NCBI GenBank assembly: GCA_027579435.1
Contig: JANBPK010000871.1
Coordinates: forward strand, 1-64,000
DNA from: Candolleomyces eurysporus
Lineage: Eukaryota > Basidiomycota > Agaricomycetes > Agaricales > Psathyrellaceae
Length of the DNA stretch: 64,000 bases
Reading direction: 5' to 3'
The notes beneath the pieces are model-generated. The model saw only the letters and a list, made by a program, of their open reading frames with translations. It did no database searches and was not told the DNA's origin. Positions 10,941 through 21,520 of this stretch are shown one piece after another. Both the position numbers and the translations under genes were made by a program. Every line of letters begins with the position of its first letter. Within the stretch, counting starts at the first letter, position 1.

Positions 10941-11298
10941 ATATATTTTCTTTTCTTTTTCTTTTCCCTTTACGATACAGCACTATTCTATTCAGTCGAT
11001 GCTCTCATCGACGTTCTCCTTTCCATTATCTCAGCTTAGCCTTATTACATCATAGCATGGACTCGTTTTGGTCAGCCTCGATCACCCGTATATAATCTCG
11101 CCGTCTCGGTTCGCCGCCCCTCAGCTCTTTCCATTAGACCTGAGGGTGCGTTAGTTTCTTTTTATCTCGCTGTTACCATTTTACTTACTAGTAGACACAG
11201 CTTATATTTTCGTCTACTAGGTACATCAATACAGCTCTTTCCATTAGACCTGAGGCTTATATTTTCGTCTACTAGCGTCTCGACTTCTCCTTTCGACA
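10935..11298 (+). repeat. 3' LTR of the copia element
   Basis: 364 bp, apparently identical to the 5' LTR. Its first six bases TGTTAG encode the last Cys and the stop codon of gag-pol. Confidence 0.95.
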
Positions 11299-11303
11299 TC
11301 CCT
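11299..11303. repeat. Target-site duplication of the copia element (right copy)
   Basis: TCCCT, matching 5883-5887; the interrupted host gene resumes here. Confidence 0.95.
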
Positions 11304-12202
11304 GACTTTGACAAAAAGGGAATGGCACCATCTGCGCTCATCAATGTGCTTTCCAACTTCCTTCAGGCGCAGTGGGGTACGTACTCTTTCACATTGAGAA
11401 AGACGTTTGCTTAGAGTCCCATAGCTGCTGTCGGCAACCTAGAGCATGGACTTCCCTGAGACGACATTTGCTCGAGACAGGAGCATCTACTTTCACCCTC
11501 CCTCCCATCTACCATTTTAGTTCAACAGCCAGAAACCCTGACAGTCATCGAGCTATATGCATTTGTTGGGGCAATACGCACTGCCAAAGCTCATGCAAAT
11601 GATGCCATCCAGCTTTTTCAGCAACAAGCAGCACCGTTTGACAATGGTATCAACATCCACTCTTTGCCTCCCTCACCGCCACTGTTGCCTCCGCCTGTTC
11701 CTCTTCCGCCAGCCATCACTCCCAAAGCCAAGTCCAAGGACAAGGAGACTAGCGAGGGTGACAGCAGCAGCCCTGTTCACTTACCATCATGGCCAACACC
11801 ACGATTGCCTCCCCCACCAGTCCACAATTCACCAACAAGGTCACCTTCGCCAGATTCATCAGCAGAATTGTTGTCTGCACCACCAGCACCGCCTCAACAC
11901 CAGCCTAAGAAGAAAGGGAAGCGGATTTTCTCTGAGTTAGACCCCAACCCTCACTCACTTGAGCAACAGCAGAGCTCTCAAAATCCCAATCCTGTCCAAT
12001 TTGGGATCAAGCTTCTTGCAGGTGGAAAGTGTTCTCCCCAAGGTCAAAAGTGAGTCTTCCATCTCTGGTTCCTCTTCTCAGTGACTCATGTGTGACTTAG
12101 GGGCCATTGGACGTGGGAAGGCCACCGGACCAGGAAGGCCATTTCAATAACGACTCCAACGACAGCCACCACCGGCCAAAGAAACACAAGAGGAAGCATT
12201 AG

Positions 12203-12756
12203 GATAGTATGCTGAGCATTTCCAGTCAGCGCTGATGTGCAGATACTTGAACTTTATTTCCTTTTGTATGCTCGCTAGCTTAACATTTAATTACAATTTT
12301 TTCTTATGTTGAAATCCTTCTATGTCAACAACAATGACAAGAGGGCAAGCACACATCCACTCACAGGCATTCTGCGTTGACAAATGAAGGAAAACCATTC
12401 CTATCTTATAGGGCAATTGTAGTTGAATGACACTCAAAAAGGGATGCTTGAACTTTGGTTAAGCACTGTTCGACTATTGTTTAAAAGCAGTTGAAAGAGT
12501 GTTTCACCTTCTCTAAATGTGTGGTTCAAATAACGCTCGAACAACTGTTTAGATTTGCTTTCAACTGGTCATTTCAGCTTGTTCATTTAGCATGCGGTTC
12601 AAACAGGGCTTTAAACGTGGTTCAAATGGCTTTAAGCATCGTTCAAAATGCTGACACTTGCGCCCTCAAAATCGCTTAAAGATCTTCCATGAGGTTACTG
12701 CTTAGAAGCCTGGTCTGGAGGCACTAAATTATTGTCAAGCCATCCAGTACATGTTA
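12203..12756. other. Intergenic interval with GTTCAAA/TTGAAC-rich stretch
   Basis: No gene is visible. Between about 12430 and 12680 the words GTTCAAA, TTGAAC, TTTAAA and TTAAGC recur in both orientations, as in a worn short inverted-repeat element. A precise boundary cannot be given. Confidence 0.4.
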
Positions 12757-13345
12757 TCATAACTTGTGCATCCTGCATCTGACCTGCTCTTCACCTTGCA
12801 GTTTTGCTGAGCTGGTGTTCTTCCAACAGCTTGCCATCATTTCCAATATTTGTGCCAAGGGCTTCAAGGAAGTCATCCTCATACTCATTTGCATATTCAG
12901 TATACTCCCCTCTGTGATTTGAGCAAGCCAGCATTGACTGTAGTTTTTTCTGCTGAAATCAAAAGTCATATCTTGCATCAAGACATTCATATTTAAGGTT
13001 GAAATACCTCATGATGGTTGTAAAGTATGGGGTAAAATTATGCTGGCTGAATGCATCATCCCAGAGCTGAAGTTTATTTTTCAGTTCTGAGCCAGTTCTC
13101 CAAGGCTTAAACAATGTAAGCATTTTCATGCAGTAGAATTCTCTGTCACCCTGGTCCTTACAAGGCAAGGCACCACCCAATAAATTTGGAACAGGACCAT
13201 TGTTTCTATCAGGGATCAAGCACATCCAATGTGTTACATACACCTCAGTCACCTGGTTCAACCCACCTCTTAGGTGAACAAATATTGGTGAGCCACTCCA
13301 CCTTAAGGTGTCTTGAGCCACCTGGCTCATCCACTGTTGACTCAC
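12757..13345 (-). pseudogene. Helitron protein fragment, frameshifted
   Basis: Helitrons are rolling-circle transposons. The stretch GDREFYCMKMLTLFKPWRTG followed by LWDDAF and FNLKYECLDARYDF (12959-13170) is the typical linker between the Rep and helicase parts of mushroom Helitron proteins. A second stretch in another frame, YTEYANEYEDDFLEALG (about 12840-12905), follows the family order. Both Rep and helicase catalytic motifs are missing, so this is a relic. Identification is by remembered family text and not by search. Confidence 0.7.
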
Positions 13346-13495
13346 CCTTTAAGAACGAGCCACCTTGTAGTGGCTCACATTTTTTTTAACAGCGCCTGGG
13401 GTCCTGCCTATGAAAGTGATCTGGCTCACCTATTTTAGCTATCTGGCTCACCCACTTGATCTACCTGGCTCACCCACTAGGGCTATTTGGCTTCT
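13230..13495. repeat. Short element with repeated GGCTCACC / GGTGAGCC
   Basis: TGGCTCACC, TGGCTCATCC or the reverse complement GGTGAGCCA occurs many times in about 250 bp, in both orientations, next to the Helitron relic. It may be a MITE with short inverted ends or a Helitron terminus. No target duplication was found. Confidence 0.45.
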
Positions 13496-13843
13496 ATTTG
13501 GAGCCTCCTCTGGAGATGAAGGTATTTCATCTTCCACTGCTTCCATGTAACCTTCCCCATCTGCAAAGCCAGTGTTCAGGTGCAACGTCTCTAACTCCTC
13601 GATAAGATCGTCTTCAAACTCCTCAGTAAAAGAGTTAACAGAACTTGCATCATCAGAAGTTACCAAGTCCATCCCTTTGTGCACTTGCATTTCTCTGTGA
13701 AAATCCTCTGCTGCAGGTCCCCAATCAAAATCTTCATCCACTAAAGCAGATCCCTTTAGTTGTTCCTTCCACACTCCACCAATGTAAAGCAAATGAGAGC
13801 TTTGCATAGTGAAAAAATACAGCAACTGTGGATTATCTATCAA
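13448..13843 (-). CDS. Unknown acidic ORF, probably transposon-derived
   Basis: 131-codon frame with two acidic patches (EEFEDDLIEELE; EAVEDEIPSSPEE). No motif is recognised. It sits directly upstream of the Helitron relic on the same strand and could be a divergent part of it, but its text does not match Helitron motifs that I know. Confidence 0.3.
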   Translation of the reverse strand: MIDNPQLLYFFTMQSSHLLYIGGVWKEQLKGSALVDEDFDWGPAAEDFHREMQVHKGMDLVTSDDASSVNSFTEEFEDDLIEELETLHLNTGFADGEGYMEAVEDEIPSSPEEAPNRSQIALVGEPGRSSG

Positions 13844-13958
13844 AACCTGTTAGCACAGTCAAAAAATCATGATAAACAGCATACCACATGTGGCCACTGC
13901 CTGTTGCAGTAGGGCCTACTCTCTCTGGAACCACACCTGCAGAAATGTTGCCTCCCAG

Positions 13959-15290
13959 TGATGAGATCAGTGCTGCTGAGCTCAGAACACACACACAAAA
14001 CCAACACACACAACCTAAGTCAGGCAGTGTGAAGTCAAGCGGTGTGAGAGTTCAGGCCACATGAAGTCAAGTGCGAGTAGGTGGGGGTTATAGAGTGAAT
14101 TAAGAATACGTGGTATCCAAGTTCTCTCTTAGCTAACTCCACAAACAACTAGAGTACCCTAATGTACACCTAGTCAAGAGGCCTAATCTCAAGTGGTCAC
14201 TCCTTATGACACCTAAGTTCCTAAGTTCCAGGTTTCAGATAGTTCACGCCGTGTGAAATATAACAGAAAAGCTGGATAGATTTGCTGATAAATGCAAGTA
14301 AAGATAAAACAACAATGATACAATGATGCTGCTCAAGCAGTAGCTAGCGTGTATATATACTACTTTGAGCCGTATAAAAATAGACAAGAGACATAAATGC
14401 GATAGATAGACACATTTCGAATATAGAGAGTCCAAGCAAAAGATAGAGAGAAATAGAACCAGGTATTGTTTGAGGCCGTGCCAAGACTGGAGCCGCACAA
14501 GTCAGGCGTGTGCTTAGACGCCAAATATAGATCACCATTTCCTTTCTGGTGATGCCGCATGAGATGCCAACGGGTGATTGAGGGTGGACAGGCATCCTTT
14601 CTCCACATCCCCTGCCCTCATTGTCAACCTCAAGCCACTTGGGTATGTTCCGTGTCCTCATTGTGAGTCCCTGGTTCCTTTCTCCCAATGCAAACGGTAA
14701 GTCTGGTCATTTCTCTTGACTCAGGACTCAAGCTGCTTCAGTTCCTCGCGCCGCGTTGGAGTTTGACATTCCAGCCATGCCATCAACCATGAGTCCCTGG
14801 TTCCTTTCTCCCAATGCAAACGGTCAGTCTGGTCATTTCTCTTGACTCAGGACTCAAGCTGCTTCAGTTCCTTGCGCTGCGTTGGAGTTTGACATTCCAG
14901 CCATGCCATCAACCATGGACTTTGTTGTTTCGAAGGTTTCCTCAAGCCACTCTAGCACTTGTACTCAATGAATGTGAAGCTGCCTGATTTCTGAACTCCT
15001 TGCTGGGTAGGCCGTTTGATCTGAAATGGCGCCAACTGGCTAACATACTAAACCCTAATCTTAGGTATATGGCGGCGCGCCTCTAAGTCGGCAGTCCTCA
15101 AGTAGACTCCAACTCTCGTGAACCCAAGAGTAGTGCACTCTTTTGTTATCCTTCGCACCATGCAAGTTATCTTAATACTGGAAGGGTTTCATAGTATGGA
15201 GATTAAGTAGACACAACTGTGTATTGAACTAGGAACTGTTTATTCCATAAATTGGTATTTATTTGCGAAAAAGCGAACATGGTCGTATCA
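13959..15290 (-). repeat. LTR-like TG...CA repeat, chimeric copy (copy A)
   Basis: On the plus strand it starts TGATGAGATC and ends TCGTATCA. The part to about 14935 matches 22286-22566 plus 23321-23870 (copy E). The part from about 14936 to 15290 instead matches the reverse complement of the start of copy B (17330-17620). So it looks like a recombinant of two related LTR families. No matching flanking duplication is visible. No coding content. Confidence 0.6.
14665..14916. repeat. 126-bp tandem duplication inside copy A
   Basis: The unit beginning GAGTCCCTGG at 14665 repeats at 14791 with only a few differences, mainly C/T at CpG sites. Copy E has a single unit at about 23732. Confidence 0.85.
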
Positions 15291-16560
15291 ATAAGTGGAA
15301 AACAAAGAGCTGCTGAGAGCAATCTATGGAGAGCTACTGTACCTTGAGACCCAAGTCAAACTCAAGAAAGTGAAAGGACACAGCGGAGTCCACAGGAATG
15401 AGGAAGCTGACAGACTGGCAGCAGCTGGGGCGGCTAAAGACGCCCAAGACAGGCTGGACCTCTCAAACAGATATGAGATTGCTAGAATGGGAGCTAAGCT
15501 GAAAGTAATGTCCCAATCAAAGCTGTACAAGAGCATCATTGCCCAGAGAGACACACCACAGAGGAGGAGAACAGAGAGAGGCCTTGACTGGGCACTTAAC
15601 CTGATAGATGAGAAAACAGGCTCTGTTCCTACAGCAGAGAAAATATGGAAGTCACTAACGCAAGGCACAACCATCTGTAAGAAACCAAGGATGTTCATAT
15701 GGAAGGCAATACATGGAGCCCTCAAAGTAGGAGATTGGTGGGAACACACCAGTGTTGCAGAGGAATTCATAACATGTAGGCACTGTGACACCCAGGCTGA
15801 ATCAATAGAACATATCCTACTCGAGTGCAAGGTCTCGGGCCAGGAGGCAATCTGGGAGGCAGCTAAAGAGATGTGGAGGAGAACTGGCCTGGAGTGGCCC
15901 TACATCTCTATGGGCCTCATTTTAGTAATCAGGTTATATGAGGCAAAAGATGACACAGGTAGAAGTGGTAAGGGTACAACTAGATTATTCTGGATCTTAG
16001 TGTCTGAATCGGTGTACCAGATATGGCTGACAAGGTGCAGCTGGCGCATAGGGAACAAAGAGGACCTGTCAAAGTTCCTGACAGGAGACAAGATAAGGGC
16101 AAAATGGAGACTGGTGCTCAATAAACAACTATGGTATGACCACATACTCACAAGCAACCTGGCGTCTGGAAGGAAAGCCCTAAGCATAGACACGGTCCGG
16201 AGAACATGGGAGCAAGTAGTTGAGGATACAGGTGACAGGAAGCCAGGCCTACCTAGGGATTGGGTCACCAACAAGGGGGTTTTAGTGGGTATTTCAAGCA
16301 GCAGACGCCCACCAGGAAGAGACCAATGAGTCACAGCCCTGGACAAGATATACTACTGTAGGACTCAACACCAGCTGGCACGCCTGAGGAGCCCCACACG
16401 CAGTCCCTGGGTGGGACTAGTGCGTAAGGCATTTCCTCCAGGTAGAATTTAAAGGACAACCACAGGGCAACCCGCACAACCTAGCAGGCCTAGTGAGTCC
16501 ACTACATACTGGTGGTACACGAAGCTATTGCTCTACCAAAAAAAAAAACNAAAAAAAAAG
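15291..16560 (+). mobile_element. 5'-truncated LINE (Tad-like) with A tail
   Basis: The copy keeps only the end of ORF2, about 210 bp of 3' UTR and an A-rich tail at 16538-16559 (one N inside). 5' truncation and an A tail are the usual signs of target-primed reverse transcription. It abuts copy A on the left. Confidence 0.85.
15295..16329 (+). pseudogene. LINE ORF2 C-terminus: RNase H end and zinc-knuckle region
   Basis: An open 344-codon frame. KKVKGHSGVHRNEEADRLA is the last part of an RNase H domain. Later RGLDWALN, MFIWKAIHGALKVGDWW and CRHCDTQAESIEHILLEC (C-x2-C-x7-H-x4-C) match the zf-RVT region that ends ORF2 of fungal Tad-type LINEs. Endonuclease and reverse transcriptase are absent because the copy is 5' truncated. 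There is no genuine start; the frame simply enters from the truncation point. Confidence 0.88.
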
Positions 16561-17029
16561 AGATAACCCAGAAAGTGGTCACAAGGGATTTGCCAAGACA
16601 ACACTATTCAATTGACAGAGGTCCAACCCCTCCTCACATGGCTCAGGTGGCAGTTGGTATAACTGTAGACTGACCAACTTTGATCAACTTTGGCATCCTA
16701 TTCAACAAACCAGAAAAGGCAAAAGGAATCTATTAATAGTCATGGTGCAAGCACGGGAGTGGCATGGGGGCACCTTGACATATCCAATACCCTTTTTTTA
16801 TCTCTTTTTCTCTCTCTCTGGCCAGACTCTCTTTATTTATAAATCTCATGTATACCTAGTTACCAAGTTCTGGTGATTGCATGGCTCCAGATAGTATATA
16901 ACACAGCCTATTGTAGCATAGTTTCCCCAGAGAATTACTGCTGTTTGATTTGTGTTTACTTTGTGTTTGCAATTGACTGGATTTGAGACTTTTGTCTCAT
17001 GCGGTGATGCACAGGCAGCAAACTAGGGT
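16561..17029 (+). repeat. Fragment of the LTR-like repeat family of copy B
   Basis: It matches 17858-18330 (for example GATTTGCCAAGACAACACTA and the region around the TATATA box), but lacks the end of the repeat. It follows the LINE tail directly. Confidence 0.75.
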
Positions 17030-17039
17030 GCTCTAGCAA

Positions 17040-17162
17040 CCAAAACTATAGAACAACAACACACACACAACACCAACACACGCACAACACCAACACACAC
17101 ACAACACCAACACACACACAATACCAACACACACACAACACCAACACAAACAACACACCAAA
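17040..17162. repeat. CA-rich minisatellite, about 20-bp unit
   Basis: CACACACAACACCAACACA-type units recur about five times. A Cys/Val-rich minus-strand reading frame here is a by-product of the repeat. Confidence 0.85.
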
Positions 17163-17329
17163 TACCTTTGTGAAGATAAAGGCGGGCAGAGGGGTATAGG
17201 TAAAAGCTCTAAGTTTAGCTGACAGAGGCTTCTAGAACTCTTTCTTTGCAATCGCAAGTTTGAGGGGGAGCTAGGGCTCAACCAGCAACGATAAGTATGC
17301 TTCACAAAGTGACTTCGCTACACATGCGG
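17163..17329. other. Short unassigned spacer before copy B
   Basis: No gene or repeat recognised. It ends with GCGG, the presumed left target copy of repeat B. Confidence 0.4.
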
Positions 17330-18579
17330 TGATATGACCGTGTTCGCTTTTTCGCGAATAAAGACCATTTATTGAATAAACAGTTCATAATTCAATACAC
17401 AGTCGTGTCTAAGTTAATCTCTACACTACGAAACCCTGCCAGTATTAAGATAACTCGCGCGGTGCGAAGGATAACAAAAGAGTGTGCTACTCTTGGGTTC
17501 ACAAGAGTTGGAGTCTACTTGAGGACTGCCGACTTGGAGGCGCGCAGCCATATACCCAAGATTAGGGTTTAGTATGTTAGCCAGATGGCGCCGCTTCAGA
17601 TCAAACGGCCTGCCCTGCAGCAGAACAACCTGGTTTCACTACTAGGCAATAGAGGAGGTTTCCTAGGCACTTAAGGTACCTTACCTCTCGTGCGGCCTCA
17701 CATTAATTGAGTATATTCAGTGCTAGAGCAGTGGGGACGAGTCCCTAAGCACGCAAAGAGATCCGCGGCAAGGTTCCGGCACATCAAACAGCATGATGGC
17801 TGGCGCGGCATGACAAAGGAGCTCGAGATACTCTGAAAGGAAAGGTCATTCACAGAAAGAGATACCCAGAAAGCGGTCACCAGGGATTTGCCAAGACAAC
17901 ACTACTCAATTGACGGAGGTCCAACTCCTCCTCATGCGGCTCGAGCAAGAGCAACCTAGGGCGGCGGTTGGTATAACCGTAGACCGACCACCCTCAATCA
18001 ACTTCGGCATTTCACTCAGCAAACCAGAAAAGGCAAAAGACATCTATTAATAGTCACAGTGTGGCCTGGAAGTGGCGTGGCGGCACCTTGGCGTATCCAA
18101 TACCCTTTTTTTTATCTCTTTCTCTCTCTCCCTAGCTGGGGCCTGGACTCTTTTATTTATAAATCTCATGTACACCTATTTACCAAGCTCTGGTGATCGC
18201 ACGGCTCCAGATAGTATATATACAACGGACTCTTGTAGCATAGTTTTCGCTAGAGAATTACTGCTGTTTTATTTGTGTTACTTTGCGTTTGCAATCGACT
18301 GGATTTGTGACTTTTATCTCGCGCAGCATGATATCGGTTTAAGGAAAAGACAAAGATACCTGAGTTGTGAAGTGTTACATGCTTTGAACCCCCGGTTTTA
18401 GCAGAGAAGAATCTAACTAATTCTTAATACTCACTACTACCCCCACGACTCGCACTTGATTTCGTGCGGCTCGACTACAGTACAAAGCATCGACTTAAGG
18501 ATCTCACACGGCTCGATTTACTTGGTTGAGTTGTGTGTGGTGTTGGTGTTTTAGTGGTCTCGCCGTTTTGATCTCTTCA
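17330..18579 (+). repeat. Solo-LTR-like repeat, fullest copy of its family (copy B)
   Basis: 1,250 bp, TGATATGACC...ATCTCTTCA, with TATATATAC at about 18217 and several purine/pyrimidine tracts, but no coding region. Flanks are GCGG (17326-17329) and GTGG (18580-18583), a 4-bp duplication with one C-to-T change. Near its 5' end ATTGAA and TTCAAT flank a 14-nt loop (17371-17396), the same sequence that forms the centre of the palindrome at 24465-24490. No internal retroelement region adjoins, so it is best read as a solo LTR. Confidence 0.75.
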
Positions 18580-18590
18580 GTGGTAGGTTT

Positions 18591-19936
18591 TGATACAACG
18601 GACAACTTCACGAACGGAGGAACATGGCCTCAAACGGCTTTAACGCACAAACAATTTGATAAAATGCTAGAGATACAGCTCCAATTGACTTTGCGAACTT
18701 AAACTCTCTCGATAGATAACAGACAGCTCTTGTAGATTCCTGGGCACATGGTCCTGACGCAAAATACAAACGCTAGCTACCCGCTATGACGATTCTAAAT
18801 AAAACATTGAGACTTATATATGTAAATAGAGTTTGGCAATAGTAGAGAGAAACAAACAGATGACATAGACAAAGATGAATAAGAAACGCAATCACATGAA
18901 GGTATAGAAGGCCGAGAGTTGAGTCTCAAACTTTAGAACGCAGTCCAGATCCTTCGCGAACCTGTTCTGGGTGCGGCTGTTATCGAGTCTGCATGGATAC
19001 ACGCCAGAAATTGCTTCCAGAGGGCGCGCCGTTCCGTTCACAAACCTAATCTGGATAGTTGATCCACATTTTGGGTGCTTGGCTCCACCAAGCCATACTG
19101 TGTCTCTGCTCTGCTCACTTTTACTGTCTCTTGGCTCTAAGCGAACTGGCGGAATGTCGGATTAATGACAACACCAGTTTTAGTCACGCTTTCTGGTTTT
19201 CCATAGAGGTTTGTGAACTTCAGGCAATCTTTCCAAGGTCAATCAACTAATGCTGCCACCTTCCAAATCTGGCAAAGCGAGCACTTATTGACTTAGCAGA
19301 TTGATGATCAAGTTCTCGAAGCCATCAGCTACTTCATGAAGTTCTCTGCTTAGCAATGTCAGGGCGAATTCCCTTGTAATGTGCATAACTCCCTCTGATA
19401 TCGTCCCTCACCAGGTCAGGCATATCAGGTAGTTTCAATTGTAGTGGTAGTTGTTTCAGATACGTTCATGAGACCTTCACAAACTTAAAGTGCCATTGCT
19501 GAACCATCTTACTCGACTTTCTTATCGTTTCTGGGGAGTCTGCTTAGTTGGCTGTCAGGGAACACTCCAACTCTGTAGGTCTATTCACGAATATTAAGAA
19601 CAAGTTCACAAATTTTGTAGGGTGTTTGCACATGCAGTGCATCAGCAGCATGATACTAAGTTAAAGGAAAGACAAAAGCTATAAAGATACAACCTTATCG
19701 GTTGACTATGCAACTATCGAGTAACCTCAATTACTTGGAACTAGTGTGCACAAGAGAGAGGAATCTGTTAATTCTTAATACCCTACACTACCCCCATACT
19801 TGCATTCCCCTGCTTTCAGTTCAGTGCAACTACAGAAGGTTTATACATACTACATATCTCACATGGCTCAACTTTGAGTTGGTGTTGGGTGTTGGTTTGT
19901 GTGTGTGTTATTGTCTTGCCGTTCTTGATCTCTTCA
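18591..19936 (+). repeat. LTR-like repeat of a third, related family
   Basis: About 1,346 bp, TGATACAACGG...GATCTCTTCA. Its last 300 bp match the end of copy C (23035-23316). Its interior matches the fragment at window positions 1-345. The central part has short ORFs only. No target duplication is visible. Confidence 0.6.
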
Positions 19937-20029
19937 TTTGGAGGCCACCATGAGGGGTGTGAATTGCATATTCATCTCTCTTGATTAAAGCAAGGGTTTC
20001 TATTTTGGTCTGCCACCACACAGACTAGG

Positions 20030-20563
20030 TATGCAAACTCAAACAAGACATCCTACTTTGCAAGGCCAGGTTCTACTCCAGCTGATTACTTTGCTGAAGA
20101 TGTGGCTCAAAAAGAGGAAGAAGCACATTTAACATTGGAAAGACCACAAGGTACTAGAAGAAATACCAGGAACTTGAGTGAACCAATCTTACATTCAATC
20201 AATGAGTATTTACCTACTTGTCAAGTTTCTGCAAAGCCAAAGAAAAAGACTGTTCAGAGGCAGACCTCTGGATCTGATATAGGCAAAGCAAGCTTTCATA
20301 CAGCTCAAGAAGAAGATATTGCTGCAGCATTAAGTTCTTCAATCTTAGGGGGTGACGAGAATACCCTTGATTTGAATCCTTCCATTTCAAATTTCTTTGA
20401 CCCCTTACCTCTTACAAGTAATGATAAAGACAAGATGACTGGAAGCAAAAGTGGTAGCATGTCAGGAGGTAACTCCAGCCCTAAGCGTCAAGTCAAAACC
20501 ATGCCAGCTGCATATAGTGGCAAGCATCCAATTTATGACTGTTATGGTATACTACGACTCTAG
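20030..20563 (+). pseudogene. Unidentified Ser/Glu-rich ORF, possibly gag-related
   Basis: A frame open from about 20055 (ARPGSTPADYFAEDVAQKEEE) to a stop at 20561-20563, rich in Ser, Lys and Glu. No zinc knuckle or other motif is seen. It lies between LTR-like repeats, which suggests the N-terminal part of a retroelement gag, but there is no direct proof. Confidence 0.3.
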
Positions 20564-21520
20564 GACCTCTCCCCTTTCAGACATAGCAATTGCCCTTTCT
20601 CATCTGTTATCTTTTACTCCTTTTCTTTTCTTTTGATTATAACCCAGAAAAGCCTTAAAAATAGTTTTGACTTCAAACTTTGTATTACTAGAACTAACAG
20701 ATGGTTTACTGCATGCGTTAGGCTTCTGATCAAAGTCCAAGCATAATTGGAATGATTCAAGTACCTGGAACTTGGATCACCAAAGCTTCTTACACTACAG
20801 GCAAAGATCTATAAGACCAGAGGCCAAATGTTCCCCCGAATCAGCTCACAAATTTTATAGATGGGATTGAATTCATTTACTGACAGAATCCTTGCCCATA
20901 TTTGAAAATTTGCCCACAATTCAGTCTTGGAGGAAATAGTTTGAACANTTTTTTGAATATTTTCCCAGACCAAATGCCTTTTCTTGGCAGGGCATTGGGC
21001 AGTTCTGGAACAAATAGATTCCCAAATTCAAAATATGTCCAACTGCATTTGTCCCAAGCACAAATTGTTTGAAGTGTTTAAAATTTATATAGTCGTTCAG
21101 TTTTTTACAATATCAAATAATTGATTCAAAATTTAGGAGACCATTTGTGGGAACAGTTGCTCCTCGCCCAAATTCATCCATGCCTGTAGTGTTAAACATT
21201 GAAGCTCACTGATCAATCTGGAAGTTTCAAGGATTGATTGGGTACATTCACCACCTCCTATAACCTTCTACCTCTTTCCACAACTTTCACTATTCTTCCA
21301 TTATTAACTAAACCTTTCTATTTAGTTCTGTAACAAGTGTAATCACCTGTGCCTACGTCACAGCACATGCAAGTGTTTATTAGATTTGTCCCAGCATAAA
21401 AATAACATAGTGCTGGTGCACTTCCAATTGGTTGGAACAATTGCACAACTACTCTGGCTATGAGCAAAAGATATAAATCCATAATAGAACTTCCAGATAT
21501 GCTATATTCTTGGTAGTTTG
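20564..21520. other. Decayed repeat sequence, left flank of the palindrome
   Basis: No gene. The part from 21330 to 21510 is a diverged copy of 26445-26640 (shared words around CAAGTGTTTATT and CCAGAT-T-CTATATTCTT). This marks it as the left half of a host repeat cut by the insertion at 21521. Confidence 0.5.

Larger units (their letters stand above)
5888..11298 (+). mobile_element. Complete Ty1/copia LTR retrotransposon, recent insertion
   Basis: The element is 5,411 bp: 364-bp LTR (TGTTAG...CGACA), primer site, one gag-pol frame, purine tract and a second 364-bp LTR. The two LTRs look identical by eye and the insert is flanked by a perfect TCCCT duplication, so the insertion is young and the copy may be active. 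It lies in the same orientation as the gene it interrupts. Its codon and GC pattern (GC-rich, CpG-rich) contrasts sharply with the AT-rich, CpG-poor decayed repeats around it. Confidence 0.97.
4669..12202 (+). pseudogene. HMG-box-like basidiomycete gene split by a copia retrotransposon
   Basis: The N-terminal exon (4669 on) has YTSKQLMWLENHK and IKSWLRQLWDEFF, typical of a large mushroom family of unknown role. Codons from about 4974 read RFIQWYRNKKHTLK, then an HMG-like block (ARPFFLLQERS ... LSSALSKQWKALTEEE, 5140-5340). Further exons are at 5461-5753 and from an acceptor ending near 5812. The copia element (5888-11298) interrupts the frame; treating one TSD copy as the empty site leaves the frame open across the junction (IPYFPDFDKKG). 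The 3' part resumes at 11299, with exons near 11520-12050 (Pro/Ser-rich) and a last Lys/His-rich exon ending at a TAG at 12200-12202. The exon order is my reading. The gene was likely intact when the element landed. Confidence 0.65.

Noticed and set aside
17033..17305. Cys/Val-rich minus-strand ORF
   Set aside because: It is only the translation of the CACACAACACCAA minisatellite.
18591..19936. Target-site duplication for the third LTR-like repeat
   Set aside because: Left GTTT and right TTTG do not match in register; I could not support a duplication.
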